64,000 bases of DNA from Homarus americanus (GCF_018991925.1 NW_024727766.1:1-64000), one strand, 5' to 3'; numbered from the stretch's first letter, positions 15,961 to 27,130 are shown. The notes: generated by a model from the letters alone, not told the origin. Numbers and translations: made by a program.

Positions 15961-16426
15961 CACCACTTTGAGTAGCACTGATCTTCGCCACGAAGATGCC
16001 GGAAAACCAGCTTTTCAAAGTGAGACAGATTGTATAAGTATGGAAACACAGAAGAAGGCAGAGCATTCCACAGTTTGACTGTGTGAGGAAAGAAGGAGGT
16101 ACTATAACGGGTTATTCTCGTGTGACCCACATCCACAGAGAAACGGTGGGCACCGGGAGCAAGACGTGTGTTGTGAGGCTACGGCCTTGCCCGCGGTACA
16201 CAGGATGCCAAATCCACCGAACATTGCCCGTTAAAGTACCTATAAGAGAGAGAGAGTGAAGCAACATTGCAGCGAAGAGAAAGGGAAGAGAGATTGTCGA
16301 CTAAAGGAGGAGAGTTAATAAGACGAAATGCCTTTGATTCCACCCTATCTAATAGTTGGACAGAAGAAGAGCCACCCCAGATATGAGAGCAGTACTCCAA
16401 GTTAGGACAAATGAATCCCTTATATA

Positions 16427-19130
16427 CAGTTGGTCCTCACATTAAGCGGTCCCGCATTCCGCGTTTCACCGTTAACGCGGTGCCTTGCCAGAACCTAACA
16501 TTCTCACATTCCGCGGTCGCGAACGCCATTACGCGGAGAGTGTCCGGCGCGACGCTATTTTTAGATTTTCCCCACGCGCCACCCGCCTGCCCGCCTGCCT
16601 GCCTCTCCCTCCTCCTCCCTCCGCTTGGGCAAGCGGCGCGGTAAGGTTGCGCAGTGTGTCTTTGTTGCGTTATCAATGACGTCATATGACGTACAAGACC
16701 TGTGATTGGCCATGCATCCCTACCCTCCTCTGCTGCTAGCTGTAATTGGCTTAAAGTATTATGACGTGTCCACCCGGGGGAGGGAGGGAGGGAGGAAAGA
16801 CGACGCTTGACCTAGCCTCGACAATTTCATCCCTCAAGGCCACTCCGTGTTAACGCACATCCATTGTTCCGTAAAATGGCTTCCGCCGGACCACCACCCC
16901 CAGAGAAAAACCTTTCCTTACCTGGACCCAGCGGCACTAAGCCAAAGAAGACACGACGTTCCTTAAGCTACGAGGTGAAGTACCAAATTATTCAAGATTT
17001 GGAGAAAGGAACACGGCAAGTTGATCTCGCGCGCCAGCATGGTGTCAACGAATCTACGATCCGGACTATAAAGAAGGATTCAGCCAAGATAAAGGAGCAC
17101 ATGAAGATCACAAAGTCTACAGGTGCTTCTATGATCAAGTATTTTCACAACCAGGTGCTTCTCAAGACAGAAAAATTACTTGTGAGGTACTTGGTGCGTC
17201 AGGCGCGACGGAACATGGCGGTCGACACTTGCTCTGTGAAGGACTACGCACGTGAACTGTACATGGCAGTGGCACGAAAGATGGGAATTACAGAGCCCAA
17301 ACCCTTTACTGCTTCCTCTGGGTGGTTACAGAGGTTTAAGATCCGGAACAAGATCACCAATATAAACATTGGTGGTGAAGAAGCGAGTGCTGATCGTGCT
17401 GCGGCTTGGGAATTTCCTCCGTTTTTACGTGAGATTATGGAGGAAGGACAGTACAGTGACGACGAGGTGTTTAACATGGACGAATCTGGTCTTTTCTGGA
17501 GAAAACTACCTTCCAAGTCCTACATTGTGAAGAATGCCAGCAGGATTCGGGGCCGGAAAATGCAGAAGGAACGCATCACCGTCCTGTTTGCCACCAATGC
17601 CTCCGGTACCTGTAAGCTCAAGTTATCGGTGATCCACACAGCACGCAAGCCGCACGCCTACAAAACCATGGACATGACCAAGCTAAATGTCCACTGGCTG
17701 ACAGCACGTAAGGCATGGATGTTCTCTACACTGTCCCTCTCCTGGTTTGATGACTGTTTTGTTCCCGATGTAAAGAAATTCTGTGAGCAACAGAATGTCC
17801 CATTTAATATTTTGTTGCTGCTGGACAACGCACCAGGACACTCGCCCCTACTGTTAGATCGTCACCCCAACGTAAAAGTGGTCTTCCTTCCTCCCAACAC
17901 TACGTCTATATTACAGCCCATGGACCAGGAGTTGATTTGCAATGTGAAAGCAGCATTCTCAACAAAAAAATTCCAGCTCCTCAACAACTACACCAACACC
18001 AGGGAAGAGTTGCGTGACCTGAGTGACACCACCACCGATAGCAAGAGCGACGAAGATGAGGAACAACGGTTAGAACAGCAAAAAATACTCTTCAAACAAT
18101 TCTGGAGAATATTTAACATCAAGAAAGCTGTGGACATCTTGGTGGAGTCATGGGATCAGCTGTCTATTGCTACAATTCGTCACGCATGGAGACATGTGTT
18201 GCATGGAATACCAGGTGAGAGGAGGAGTCAATCTGTGACTGGTGAGGTTCAGAATGTTGCAGTAGCAGTGAACCTTGCCAGAGAAGCTGCGCAGACTGTT
18301 ACAGTTCCAGGCTTCTCCGAGACCACCAACGACGACATCCTGGAGGTGATCAGAAATCCTGAAGTGACTGCCGACGAGATGTTGGAAGAAGAACACGTCA
18401 GTGAAGAGGAGGAAGAAGGTGCGTCAGTCTCCGAAGAACACAATTTAAGTCATAGTGATATTAAGGGTGCCATGGAGTGTGCAGAGAAGATGAAGTCCTT
18501 CCTTTCCCGCGACAATGACGATGACCGCTATGAAGTCTTCCATAACCGGCTGGTGCAGGCTATGGAGCCGTACATCAAGGTGTATCACGACAACATCAAC
18601 GCCAGCCGTCAGCAAAGCATAACAGATTTCTTCACCCGCAACCCACCACAGCCAGCCCAAGCCAGTGATAGTGACAGTGAAGTTGACTTTGAGGGATTTG
18701 TCAGGGAAGCCCTGACAACTGTAAGTGACAGTGATGATGATTCACCTAGTAATGGTGATTCACCTGAGGGCCAGTAATCTGCCCTCTGCCTCGGAACCAG
18801 TCTCCATCCCCGTATGCCGACCCATCTCTTCTACTACCGTAAGTGTTACACAAAATTTTTAGTTTTTTAACCTATTCTTTATTTTTCCTATGTTAACCTT
18901 TATCTTTCCTAACCTAACCTCTTCTATATTACTTGTTTTTTCATACCATCATAAAGTTAAGATAAAATTTTTACTACGACATAGTTGTGTGTCGTCAAAA
19001 AGTGGAGTTTGGGGATCGGCCTGGACTCCATTTAAATTAATCCCATATGTTATGTTGTTCACTTTACGCGTTCCTCACTTTCCGCGGGACCCTCCGGGTT
19101 ACATTAACCGCGTAATGTGAGGACCAACTG
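16427..19130 (+). mobile_element. Tigger A (pogo superfamily), potentially autonomous, 2704 bp
   Basis: Terminal inverted repeats start CAGTTGGTCCTCACATTA. Over the first 24 bases the two ends differ at a single position (19). TA flanks the left end at 16425-16426 and the right end at 19131-19132. It contains one uninterrupted transposase frame at 16876-18777. Subterminal GC-rich words such as CCGCATTCCGCGTTTC lie inside the left end. The 3' non-coding tail (about 18990-19100) carries AAAGTGGAGTTTGGGG and TTAATCCCATATG, shared by the internally repeated MITEs in this window. Confidence 0.95.
16876..18777 (+). CDS. Tigger/pogo transposase, apparently intact (633 aa)
   Basis: This protein catalyses cut-and-paste transposition at TA targets. 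I start it at ATG 16876 (MASAGPPPPEKN, in an AAAATGG context); the in-frame codons upstream include TTG but no ATG. Order of parts: an N-terminal CENP-B/Psq-type helix-turn-helix (about residues 26-76, RRSLSYEVKYQIIQDLEKGT onward), a second Tc5-type HTH (about 95-160, with GWLQRFKIRNKI), and a DDE_1 catalytic domain (about 195-390). The triad is Asp202 (NMDESGLFW), Asp317 (LLLDNAPGH) and Asp350 (LQPMDQE), a DD32D spacing. The C-terminal tail is acidic, with ITDFFTRNPPQPAQ near the end. There are no stops or frameshifts. It could instead be read as a TIGD-like host gene, but the flanking inverted repeats and TA duplication make it a transposon. Activity is inferred only from intactness. Confidence 0.95.
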   Translation: MASAGPPPPEKNLSLPGPSGTKPKKTRRSLSYEVKYQIIQDLEKGTRQVDLARQHGVNESTIRTIKKDSAKIKEHMKITKSTGASMIKYFHNQVLLKTEKLLVRYLVRQARRNMAVDTCSVKDYARELYMAVARKMGITEPKPFTASSGWLQRFKIRNKITNINIGGEEASADRAAAWEFPPFLREIMEEGQYSDDEVFNMDESGLFWRKLPSKSYIVKNASRIRGRKMQKERITVLFATNASGTCKLKLSVIHTARKPHAYKTMDMTKLNVHWLTARKAWMFSTLSLSWFDDCFVPDVKKFCEQQNVPFNILLLLDNAPGHSPLLLDRHPNVKVVFLPPNTTSILQPMDQELICNVKAAFSTKKFQLLNNYTNTREELRDLSDTTTDSKSDEDEEQRLEQQKILFKQFWRIFNIKKAVDILVESWDQLSIATIRHAWRHVLHGIPGERRSQSVTGEVQNVAVAVNLAREAAQTVTVPGFSETTNDDILEVIRNPEVTADEMLEEEHVSEEEEEGASVSEEHNLSHSDIKGAMECAEKMKSFLSRDNDDDRYEVFHNRLVQAMEPYIKVYHDNINASRQQSITDFFTRNPPQPAQASDSDSEVDFEGFVREALTTVSDSDDDSPSNGDSPEGQ

Positions 19131-19132
19131 TA

Positions 19133-19318
19133 CAGTTGGTCCTCTTACACAACATGGCGGATGGCGGGAGGTTTGGATCCAAAAATGGCGCGGCTTGCCA
19201 GCCGCTCTCCGCGTAATGGGGTTCACGACCGCGGAATGTGAAAATGTTAGGTTCTGGCAAGGCACCTTTTTAACGGTGAAACGCGGAATGCGGGACCGCG
19301 TAATATGAGGACCAACTG
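19133..19318. mobile_element. 186-bp Tigger A-family MITE
   Basis: It abuts Tigger A across one shared TA (19131-19132) and is followed by TA at 19319-19320. Ends are CAGTTGGTCCTC and GAGGACCAACTG. The interior keeps subterminal words CGGTGAAACGCGGAATGCGG but no coding sequence. Confidence 0.9.
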
Positions 19319-20150
19319 TACTTGGAGCAACTGCTCAGGAGTGAAGTAGCTACGGCATCTGTACAACATTCCCAACTTTCAGGAGGCAGCTTTAGCTATA
19401 TTAACGATGTATGATTTCCAGGACATATTGGAGGAAATGGTGAGGCCTAACATATTTATTTCAGAATTTGACACGATGATAGCGTCCTGAAATGTAATTG
19501 GTGGGAGATGGTCTAATTTACAAAGTGAAATTGGTAAATATTGAGTTTTATTACTATTGAACTTAACCAAATTTGTACCTCCCCATTTAGAGATGCTGCA
19601 CAGATCCGCATTGATAGAAGTAATGATATCAGCTCTAGAAACATATCTAGTTTGAGAGTTAGGAGGAAGGGGAAAATGTGAAGAAGAGTGAAGAGTAGAA
19701 TCATCAGCGTAAGAATGGATAGAATTAGTTGTAGTGTGAAGTAAATCATTGATAAAAAGAAGGAAGAGAATAGGTGAATGAACAGAACCCTGTGGAACAC
19801 CACTACTGGTAGAGAAAGAGCGAGAGATCGATCACTCGACAACAACTGCCATGGATCGGTTCTCAAGGAAGCAAGAGATGAGAAAACAAAGTGGGGGAGA
19901 GAAACCAAAAGAGGGAAGTTTAGATAGCAAAGACTTGTGCCATACCCTGTGAGATGCTTTGGAGATGTCGAGGGCCACGATGAAAGTTTCCTCATAATCC
20001 CTAAGAGAGGATGACCAAAGATGGGTGCAATAGGAGAGCAGATCACCAGTAAATCTCACCTGGCGAAAGCCATACTGATGATCCGACAAAAGAGAAAGGC
20101 GTTCAATGTGACGGAGAAAATGGGAGTTCAAGATAGTTTTGAAAATGAAG

Positions 20151-20585
20151 AAATATATGTATGTCTATCCCTCACACTCAAAATATGTTTATTCCATTTA
20201 CATTTTTGACCTTATAATGTTTTGGGGAGCACATTCTGTTTGAAAGATTGTGTGTACATGTGTATTAGCCCCTGTCTAACAGACAGTAATACTTATATTG
20301 CTGTGGGTTACATACATTAGTTTTATATAATTGCATCACCCACGGTAACTTTCCTATGCGCCATGTGTAGTCATTAAGTGGACATGTGACAGTGTATTCC
20401 CACTGTTTCCTCACACCTTGAATATAGAGTCATCATAATAATTATAGGAGCAAGATATAAAACTTGTTTGGGGTCTTCAGGCTCTCAGAACGGAACCTAA
20501 TTTTCCCCATAAGTTTTTGATATTGATATACAGTACAGCACGATTGATCACTTAACTGTGACTTTTTGAGGTCCCTAATTATTCT
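20151..20585. other. Unassigned spacer
   Basis: Moderately AT-rich sequence between the LINE and the 44-bp minisatellite. I see no ORF, RNA gene or repeat end. Confidence 0.4.
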
Positions 20586-20702
20586 GCCAGCACCAATAAT
20601 TATACTATATTATATAATTATTCTGCCAACACCAATATTTATACTATACAGTATTATATAATTATTCTGCCAACACCAATAATTATACTATATTAGTATA
20701 TA

Positions 20703-21055
20703 CAGTGGGGTATGCTATAACGAACGGATCCTACTACGAATATTCCTATAACGAACGGTTTTACCTATAAAATTGAGAATGCTATAACGAACGAAACTCC
20801 TACAACGAACATTATTTAATTTTTATTTTTTTTTTAATAATTTATTGTTTATTATTACAAGTATTAATGATATTCTTTATTTCAGGGGTTTAGATGCATA
20901 TTTATGCACTTTTTTACAATTTTTACAATTTTATTATATTTTTCAGTGTTAAGTGGTTGTATTTGGGGGCCTGGAACGGATTAATCCTATAACGAACGAA
21001 TGCTATAACGAACAAGGTTCTAGAACCAATTAGACTCATTATAGCATGCCCCACT
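20703..21055. mobile_element. MITE I-1 (353 bp)
   Basis: Ends are CAGTGGGGTATGCTATAACG and TTATAGCATGCCCCACTG, with TA on each side. The word ATAACGAACG recurs several times in the subterminal regions. A fragment of the same family occurs at about 60020-60263. Non-coding. Confidence 0.92.
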
Positions 21056-21090
21056 GTATTTATTCTGCCAACACCAATATTCATACTATA

Positions 21091-21953
21091 CAGTGACCCC
21101 TCGTTTAACGAACACCTCGGTTAACGAAATTTCGGTTAACGAACTGCCTTCCATAAGGATCTTCAATTCGGTTAACGAACAAAAATTCGGTTAACGAACA
21201 AAAATTCGGTTAACGAATTTCTTACGAACCGACCTCAACATGTTTTCGCTTGCACTGGCCGGGCAACCAGCTTTAGTATCAGTCTGCCAATACATTAATC
21301 GGTTCTAGGGCTTAAATTCCTAACTATTTTAGTAAATATCAAGAAATTTATACTATTCAATAATTTTAAAAGTTTAATATTCAATTTTTTAGTCATTTTA
21401 ACAATTATTGAACATAATTGAAGGTAAAGTGACTAGTTTAAAGCGCAGCATCCAGCCTCTTAACACAGCAAACCGGCGTTAGTCTCTCTCTGTTTTCACT
21501 GGAGGTAACATCTTGCTTGAGACTCTCTTCAACTAAACGCTTTTTTTCTGTGTTTCCAAGCAAATTATTGGTCATTTTGAAATATATTTTACATATTGAC
21601 AATATATAATGCAGTGCAGTGTTGATTTAAAGAAAATAATCCTGAAATACACCAAGAGAACTAAAATTTATGGGTGAAATGGTGCCATTTGGTGACTTCT
21701 CTTCCACCCCAATGCCTTCTCTTCTTCCTTCTCCTCCACCCCCATTGTAATTCCCATCATCATCATCATCATCATCATCCAGGAGCCTTCTACATACACA
21801 CCTCAAAGTAAGTGAACTTTTCTACCATTTTTGTTGAATTTAGGAAATTTTCGGTGAGCTGGAACCAATTACCCAAAAACCCATTGAAACAATGGTTTCG
21901 GTTAACGAACGACCTTCTGGAACGGATTGAGTTCGTTAACCGAGGGGTCACTG
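21091..21953. mobile_element. B-family Tigger MITE, copy 3 (863 bp), best preserved
   Basis: Ends are CAGTGACCCCTCGTTTAACG and GTTAACCGAGGGGTCACTG, inserted at the TA of a minisatellite unit (TACTATA / TACAGTATT). The word CGGTTAACGAA is repeated at both ends. It contains ATAATGCAGTGCAGTGTTGA and a CAT run (21757-21778). It is the clearest non-autonomous relative of the broken Tigger at 31560. No functional ORF. Confidence 0.93.
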
Positions 21954-22044
21954 TACAGTATTATATAATTATTCTGCCAACACCAATAATTATACTATAT
22001 TATATAATTATTCTGCCAACACCAATAATTATACTATATTAGTA

Positions 22045-23505
22045 CAGGTTGTACCTCTCTAGTCCGGCATTCTGTGGTCCGGAAACTCCCGTGGTCCGGA
22101 ACGATTTTGGTTTGTCCAATAGGTAGATAGGCAGCATTTTTTTTTTATTTTTTTTTTTTTTACTTATCTGAAATATTATTATTATTACAGGAGTATTAAA
22201 TTTTTGCCCCTCAGGCCCCAATGTGGGTCAGTGACCTATGCCCGGCTGGGCTAATCCCCTTAAAAAAAAAAAAGCCGCGGGAAATTAAGGTTTGTTTACA
22301 TCCGGCAGTTCGGCTGCACTCTCTCTCTCTCTCTGCTTGTCTATACAGAGTACAACATTTAACCCTTCAATATATATGAGCAGTAAATAAGTGTTGCTTT
22401 CATATTCTTATGTAGAGTAATGACGATATATTTTCACATGTGCGCACTTACATACGAGCAGTCTCACTTTTTTTTTTACCATTAATGGTTAGCCACTTAT
22501 ATTGTTCCATTTATTAACATTAAATAACATTACAGGTACTTCAAGCAACCATATTCATTTTTTACATTAATTTTACTACAGCTAAACTCAGGGTCTTATT
22601 TTCTTCAGTTTTATATGTAGAACCAATCAGTCACTGGCAGCCGTCTCGTCTCCTCTAATATTCCACGTATTATTAATAAATTGTATTGTTAATTTTGCTC
22701 ACACGTACATTAATTCAATAAAAACAAATTCAGAAACATTAATTAAAATATATATGAACAGTAAATAAGTGTTGCTTTCATATTCTTATGTAAAGTAATG
22801 GTGATATGTTTTCACGTGTGCGCATGCGCACTTACATATGCGATCTCTCTTTTTTCTTTACCATTATCGTTAGCTACTTCTATTGTTCCATTTATTTCCA
22901 TTTATTAACATTAAATAACATTACTTAAAACAACCATAATAATTTTACTACAGCTACAACCAAGGTCTTATTTTCTTCAGTTTTATATGTAGAACCAGTC
23001 AGTCACTGGTTTTGTAATCAACGAAAACAATGCTTTGTCATTTCCTCGTGTGTTTTAATATTCTACGTATTATTAATGAATTGTATTGCTCATTTTGCAC
23101 ACATAAACATTAATTCAATAAAAAAGACATTCAGTAATAAACAATAATGAATCTTTTGTACATAAGAGAAATGACTCTGTTTACACTATTATGCATGTCG
23201 TCTGCACGTTGGCGGGCTGTTCAAACCCTTCGAAATTCAAGTTTCCGCCGTCAAAATTTTTATTTATTTTTTTTTTTGTGTGTTCCAATAAAATACGTTA
23301 AGAATTAAAAACTCGCGAAATTTAAGAAGCTACTATACGACATTTAACCCTTCAATATGTCTTCAAAGAGACCATGATGCAGAGAAAGTGGTGCTAGTGC
23401 TTCCAGGCATAAGCACAAGTCACTATCTATCCAGGAAAAGGGTGAATTTCCATGGTCCGGCACCGGTCAGGTCCCGAGGTTGCCGGACTAGAGAGGTACA
23501 ACCTG
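22045..23505. mobile_element. MITE F (1461 bp) with a Tigger N-terminal relic
   Basis: Ends are CAGGTTGTACCTCTCTAGTC and GACTAGAGAGGTACAACCTG, flanked by TA. Near the right end (from 23357) a relic of a Tigger start is visible on the + strand: ATG, then codons for SSKRP, a stop, and sequence resembling SGASASRHKHKSLSIQEK. Two diverged copies of a roughly 400-bp module sit at about 22340-22740 and 22745-23150 (both with AGTAAATAAGTGTTGCTTTC). A copy of the GC-rich dispersed motif is at 22205-22262. Confidence 0.9.
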
Positions 23506-24019
23506 TATATATTTATTCTGCCAACACCAATATTCATACTATACAGTATTATATAATTATTCTGCCAACACCAATATTCATACTATACAGTATTATATAA
23601 TTATTCTGCCAACACCAATATTCATACTATACAGTACAGTATTATATAATTATTCTGCCAACACCATTATTCATACTATACAGTATTATATAATTATTCT
23701 GCCAACACCAATATTCATACTATACAGTATTATATAATTATTCTGCCAACACCAATATTCATACTATACAGTATTATATAATTATTCTGCCAACACCAAT
23801 ATTCATACTATACAGTATTATATAATTATTCTGCCAACACCAATATTCATACTATACAGTATTATATAAGTATTCTGCCAACACCAATAATTATACTATA
23901 TTAGTATATATATATTCTGCCAACACCAATATTTATACTATACAGTATTATATAATTATTCTGCCAACACCAATATTCATACTATACAATATTATATAAT
24001 TATTCTGCCAACACCAATG

Positions 24020-24232
24020 CAGGGTGTCCTATACATTTCCATACATAGGAAAAATAAATTTTATATGAAAATCCATTTTTATTTATATAATATGCTCTAC
24101 ATGACTACCATTCTGTTGAAAACACTCTTCAATGCGTGTCCTCCACTGCTGAAGAACACGTTCAAGCACAGCTGGAGTTATGCTTGTAATGGCGTTGGTG
24201 ATACGTTGTATGGAAACCTATGGGACACCCTG
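24020..24232. mobile_element. Mariner-like MITE K (213 bp)
   Basis: Ends are CAGGGTGTCCTATACATTTC and CCTATGGGACACCCTG. The minus strand encodes a short relic, LERVLQQWRTRIEECFQQNG, like the C-terminus of mariner/IS630-type transposases. It sits in the 44-bp minisatellite; the left flank reads TG rather than TA, so the target site has decayed or the boundary shifted. Confidence 0.75.
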
Positions 24233-24289
24233 TATTTATACTATACAGTATTATACAATTATTCTGCCAACACCAATATTTATACTATG

Positions 24290-24460
24290 CAGAGGTTCCT
24301 CGGTTAACGGACGGTTCGATTAACGAAATTTCGGTTAATGAATTAGGTCCCATAAGGATTTTCAGTTCGATTAATGAACAAAACTTCGATTAATGAAATC
24401 CTTGCGACAAACACGTTTTGCTGTGTGCATCAGCTGATCGGCCAGCCCGCCAATACAGTA
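24290..24460. mobile_element. B-related Tigger fragment, left part
   Basis: It starts CAGAGGTTCCTCGGTTAACG at the end of a minisatellite unit and keeps B-family words (CGATTAACGAAATTTCGG, then CCGCCAATACAGTA). It is interrupted by element E at 24461 and appears to resume at 29496. Confidence 0.7.
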
Positions 24461-24945
24461 CAGTCGACCCTCGTTAATTCGGACTAATAGGGGGAAGGAT
24501 GTCCGTTTTAGCCGATTGTCCGAATTAACCGATTATGGGGTTAATATTGCATTATATTTCAAAGTCATTGTTTTCGTCACGATTTTATCCCACTTTCCAC
24601 TGTAATACGTACGTCATTTCAGCAAAAATATTACATTTCCGTGAATGTATTATATCAAGCACAGTATGAATAGAATATCATTGTAATATAACAGTATTTT
24701 AACCGAAAACTATTAAAAAAACCAATAACATCTCAAGAACATCGAAAGCTTAGGTAAAGTCTTTTGTTTTCGACATGTATTTTATCCTATTTTACATTGA
24801 AATACATAACGTTTCAGCAAAACTTCTATTTATTTCCGAGAATATATTCATTCAGGCGCAGTTTAGGTAAAATATACATGTGATGTAACAGTTTTTTAAC
24901 TGATAACGGTTCGAAAAACACGTACCCTCTAGCCCTGTTCAAGGA

Positions 24946-25011
24946 GAGGACTGGGAGGAGCTGTTTGGTGCTGCAGATGATGACAAGGAAAATGATTTGG
25001 ATGGATTTTAA
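24946..25011 (+). pseudogene. Tigger transposase C-terminal relic in E
   Basis: A short frame reads EDWEELFGAADDDKENDLDG then F and a stop at 25009-25011. The same terminal peptide is recognisable on the minus strand around 41215-41285 in element E2. It is the acidic end of a Tigger transposase whose body has been lost. Confidence 0.6.
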
Positions 25012-25607
25012 TGAAAATATTCAGAAATATGGTATCGTAATATTTATTCAAGTCAATTAGGATAGAATATTATTGTAATACAACAGTTTTTTAACTGAAA
25101 ACCAATCGAAAAGCGATTACGGTAACATCTTTTGAACGAAAGAAAGCGAAAGTCATTGTTTTCGTCACGATTTTATCCCACTTTCCACTGTAATACGTAC
25201 GTCATTTCAGCAAAAATATTACATTTCCGTGAATGCATTATATCAAGCACAGTATGTATAGAATACCATTGTAATATAACAGTATTTTAACCAAAAAGGA
25301 GTACAGGCATCCCATGCGTTACGGAAGGGTTCCGTTCCCGGAAAATTGACCGTATCGCGAAATTCCGTGACGCGAAACCTATTTTCCCATTGACTTCCAT
25401 TATAAAACTGGAGATGCGTTCCTAAGGAATTTTTTCGGCCCCCAAAAAGTAATTCAAGCACTTTTATTAATGAAAATAAACATTTATAAACATATACAAT
25501 ACAGTACATTAAATAATTTTTGATATACCTTCTTAAAACACCAATTTAGGGGTTAATATTGCATAATATTGCATTATACAGCTATGTGTATGTTTATTTG
25601 AGTGCCC

Positions 25608-26800
25608 TGTTGTGAGGGCGCGGGTTCCCTCTCTGTCTCTACACCACCCTCATCTTACTTACTTCTCTTAGTCTTACTCTTACTCAGTTCCGTCACTTAT
25701 TCTTTTGGTAGCATGGTCAAGGGTCTAGGCACATGGGTATGGTAATTCTGGTATCAAGTCACTTGGATGGAAATAAAGGTAAAATACTGTGGGAGAAAGG
25801 AATACACCTGAAGTACTCTAAGAACACGTTTATTAATATGCAATCAATGGGGAAAGATATTGTATTAATCATATAACTACCAGGCTCAACTCCTGGGCTT
25901 ATTGCAGACTCAGTACTTACTCAACATACTCGTAAATAATTAAACTAGCATATACAGGGGTCCACTACCCAACATGGAATAATTATTTCCATCTAATTAT
26001 CCCTAACATACATGTTACAACCCTCACTGTGGACATACACTTCCAAGGAGTAACCCAGGGTACAGCACTGGGGCTCGCCACTGTTGTTATTGTGGTGTAG
26101 CCAGACACATGGCGGGTCTGGGGTCTGGCCCAACGAAGCCGTGGGGCACATTAATCAGGCCGCATCGGTGCCATCGTTTCGTATATGATCCCTGCTGGTT
26201 ATCTACTACATCCGAGGCCGTTGTTGAATGGTAGAGCGATTCAAGAATCACAATGGGATCTGGAGACAAACGGGAGAGCAGACGTCAGGGGACATGACAA
26301 CACAAACAAACTCTCTTGTCTAGACGACAGACGTATTTACGTTATATTACTTCTACACTGGGTGAATGACAATTCAACTGTTAAATCATGAACACTGGTG
26401 AACACTGATATTCACTACAATTGACTGAATTAACTGAATGGCTACACATAAACATACCTGGAGAAACATTGGAGCAGCGTCAAGGAGCACTCTCCCTGGC
26501 TCGTCTTGAGTATATATACCCCTGAGTTGCCAGTGATCGCTACTCCCGCAATGACAATAATTACAAACAAACTAACTGTTACTCATTCAAAGATGACCCT
26601 CAGTTGACAAAGGTCTGGCGAATTATTTAAGTTGATTTACCCAGACTAATTCAAGATTGAGCTTCCCAGGAGAAAGTGGAATAAACCACGCATTGACAAC
26701 TGTCTTCACAAAGGCGGGACTCTGGGAGGGAACACAAGTGTAGCGTGTATGGGGAAAAAACACGTCTTCTCGGGTCGCTAACTCACTCATGTTTTGCGGG
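25608..26800 (-). mobile_element. Retroelement LTR (LTR1 family), minus orientation
   Basis: It is homologous in reverse complement to 54780-55860. On the minus strand a TATA-like TATATATA (26511-26518) and a poly(A) signal AATAAA (25829-25834) are in the right order for U3-R-U5. No gag or pol is attached, so it looks like a solo LTR. The minus-strand ORF across 26087-26269 is LTR sequence, not a gene. Boundaries are approximate. Confidence 0.6.
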
Positions 26801-26869
26801 CGTGGAGTTTAATAAGAATCATCAGTTAAATAGATCAGCAGTCAACGTGACCATGACACCGTCATAGGA

Positions 26870-27130
26870 GTCCGTTTTCTCTCACTTCTGCACTCCTGAG
26901 TCGTCCGTTTTCTCTTAATCTTAAGAGTGCACCAGAGACTATTATTTTCTAGTAGTGACACAGAATTTGATATTGCAACTGGGGTTGCAATTGTTGAGGC
27001 AACTTAGGTATGTCTGATTACAGTTGGAATATTCAAGATACATTGTGAGTGATGTTTAAAGCTTCAACTGTCTTTATGGTTGGTAAAACTTGTCATGTCT
27101 GTCAGTCTGAATGGCATGTGTGAGGCCTTG
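26870..27130. repeat. Dispersed repeat shared with 56735-56990
   Basis: TTACAGTTGGAATATTCAAG and AGCTTCAACTGTC match the later copy in the same orientation. The relation to an LTR or other element is not resolved. Confidence 0.55.

Larger units (their letters stand above)
15960..20150 (-). mobile_element. Jockey/CR1-like LINE, 5'-truncated, split by a double Tigger insertion
   Basis: Two halves of one reverse transcriptase lie on the minus strand. The upstream half (19321-20150) has [12 protein letters not shown] and AVVVE; its palm region is degraded by frameshifts. The downstream half (15960-16426) has [20 protein letters not shown] and the tail FRHLRGEDQCYSKWW. The uninterrupted paralogue at about 46875-49551 shows that nothing is missing between the halves except the inserted elements (16427-19318). 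The copy starts within the RT domain and has no endonuclease, so it is a dead, 5'-truncated insertion. Assignment to Jockey versus CR1 is not certain from motifs alone. Confidence 0.88.
20586..24289. repeat. 44-bp minisatellite, interrupted by MITEs
   Basis: The unit contains ATTATTCTGCCAACACCAAT and TACTATACAGTATTATATA. Array segments are 20586-20702, 21056-21090, 21954-22044, 23506-24019 and 24233-24289. The period is exactly 44 bp in the long segment (for example CCAACACC at 23521 and 23565). The gaps are filled by four separate transposons, all listed below. Each unit offers several TA dinucleotides, and the insertions sit at them. Confidence 0.92.

Noticed and set aside
16864..16875. Starting the Tigger A transposase at 16864
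   Set aside because: The codon there is TTG; the first ATG in frame is 16876.
20586..24289. CRISPR-like direct repeats
   Set aside because: Units are contiguous without spacers, in a eukaryotic genome, and interrupted only by MITEs.
26087..26269. A small protein gene on the minus strand
   Set aside because: The sequence is part of an LTR that recurs at 54780-55860 without this frame being kept.
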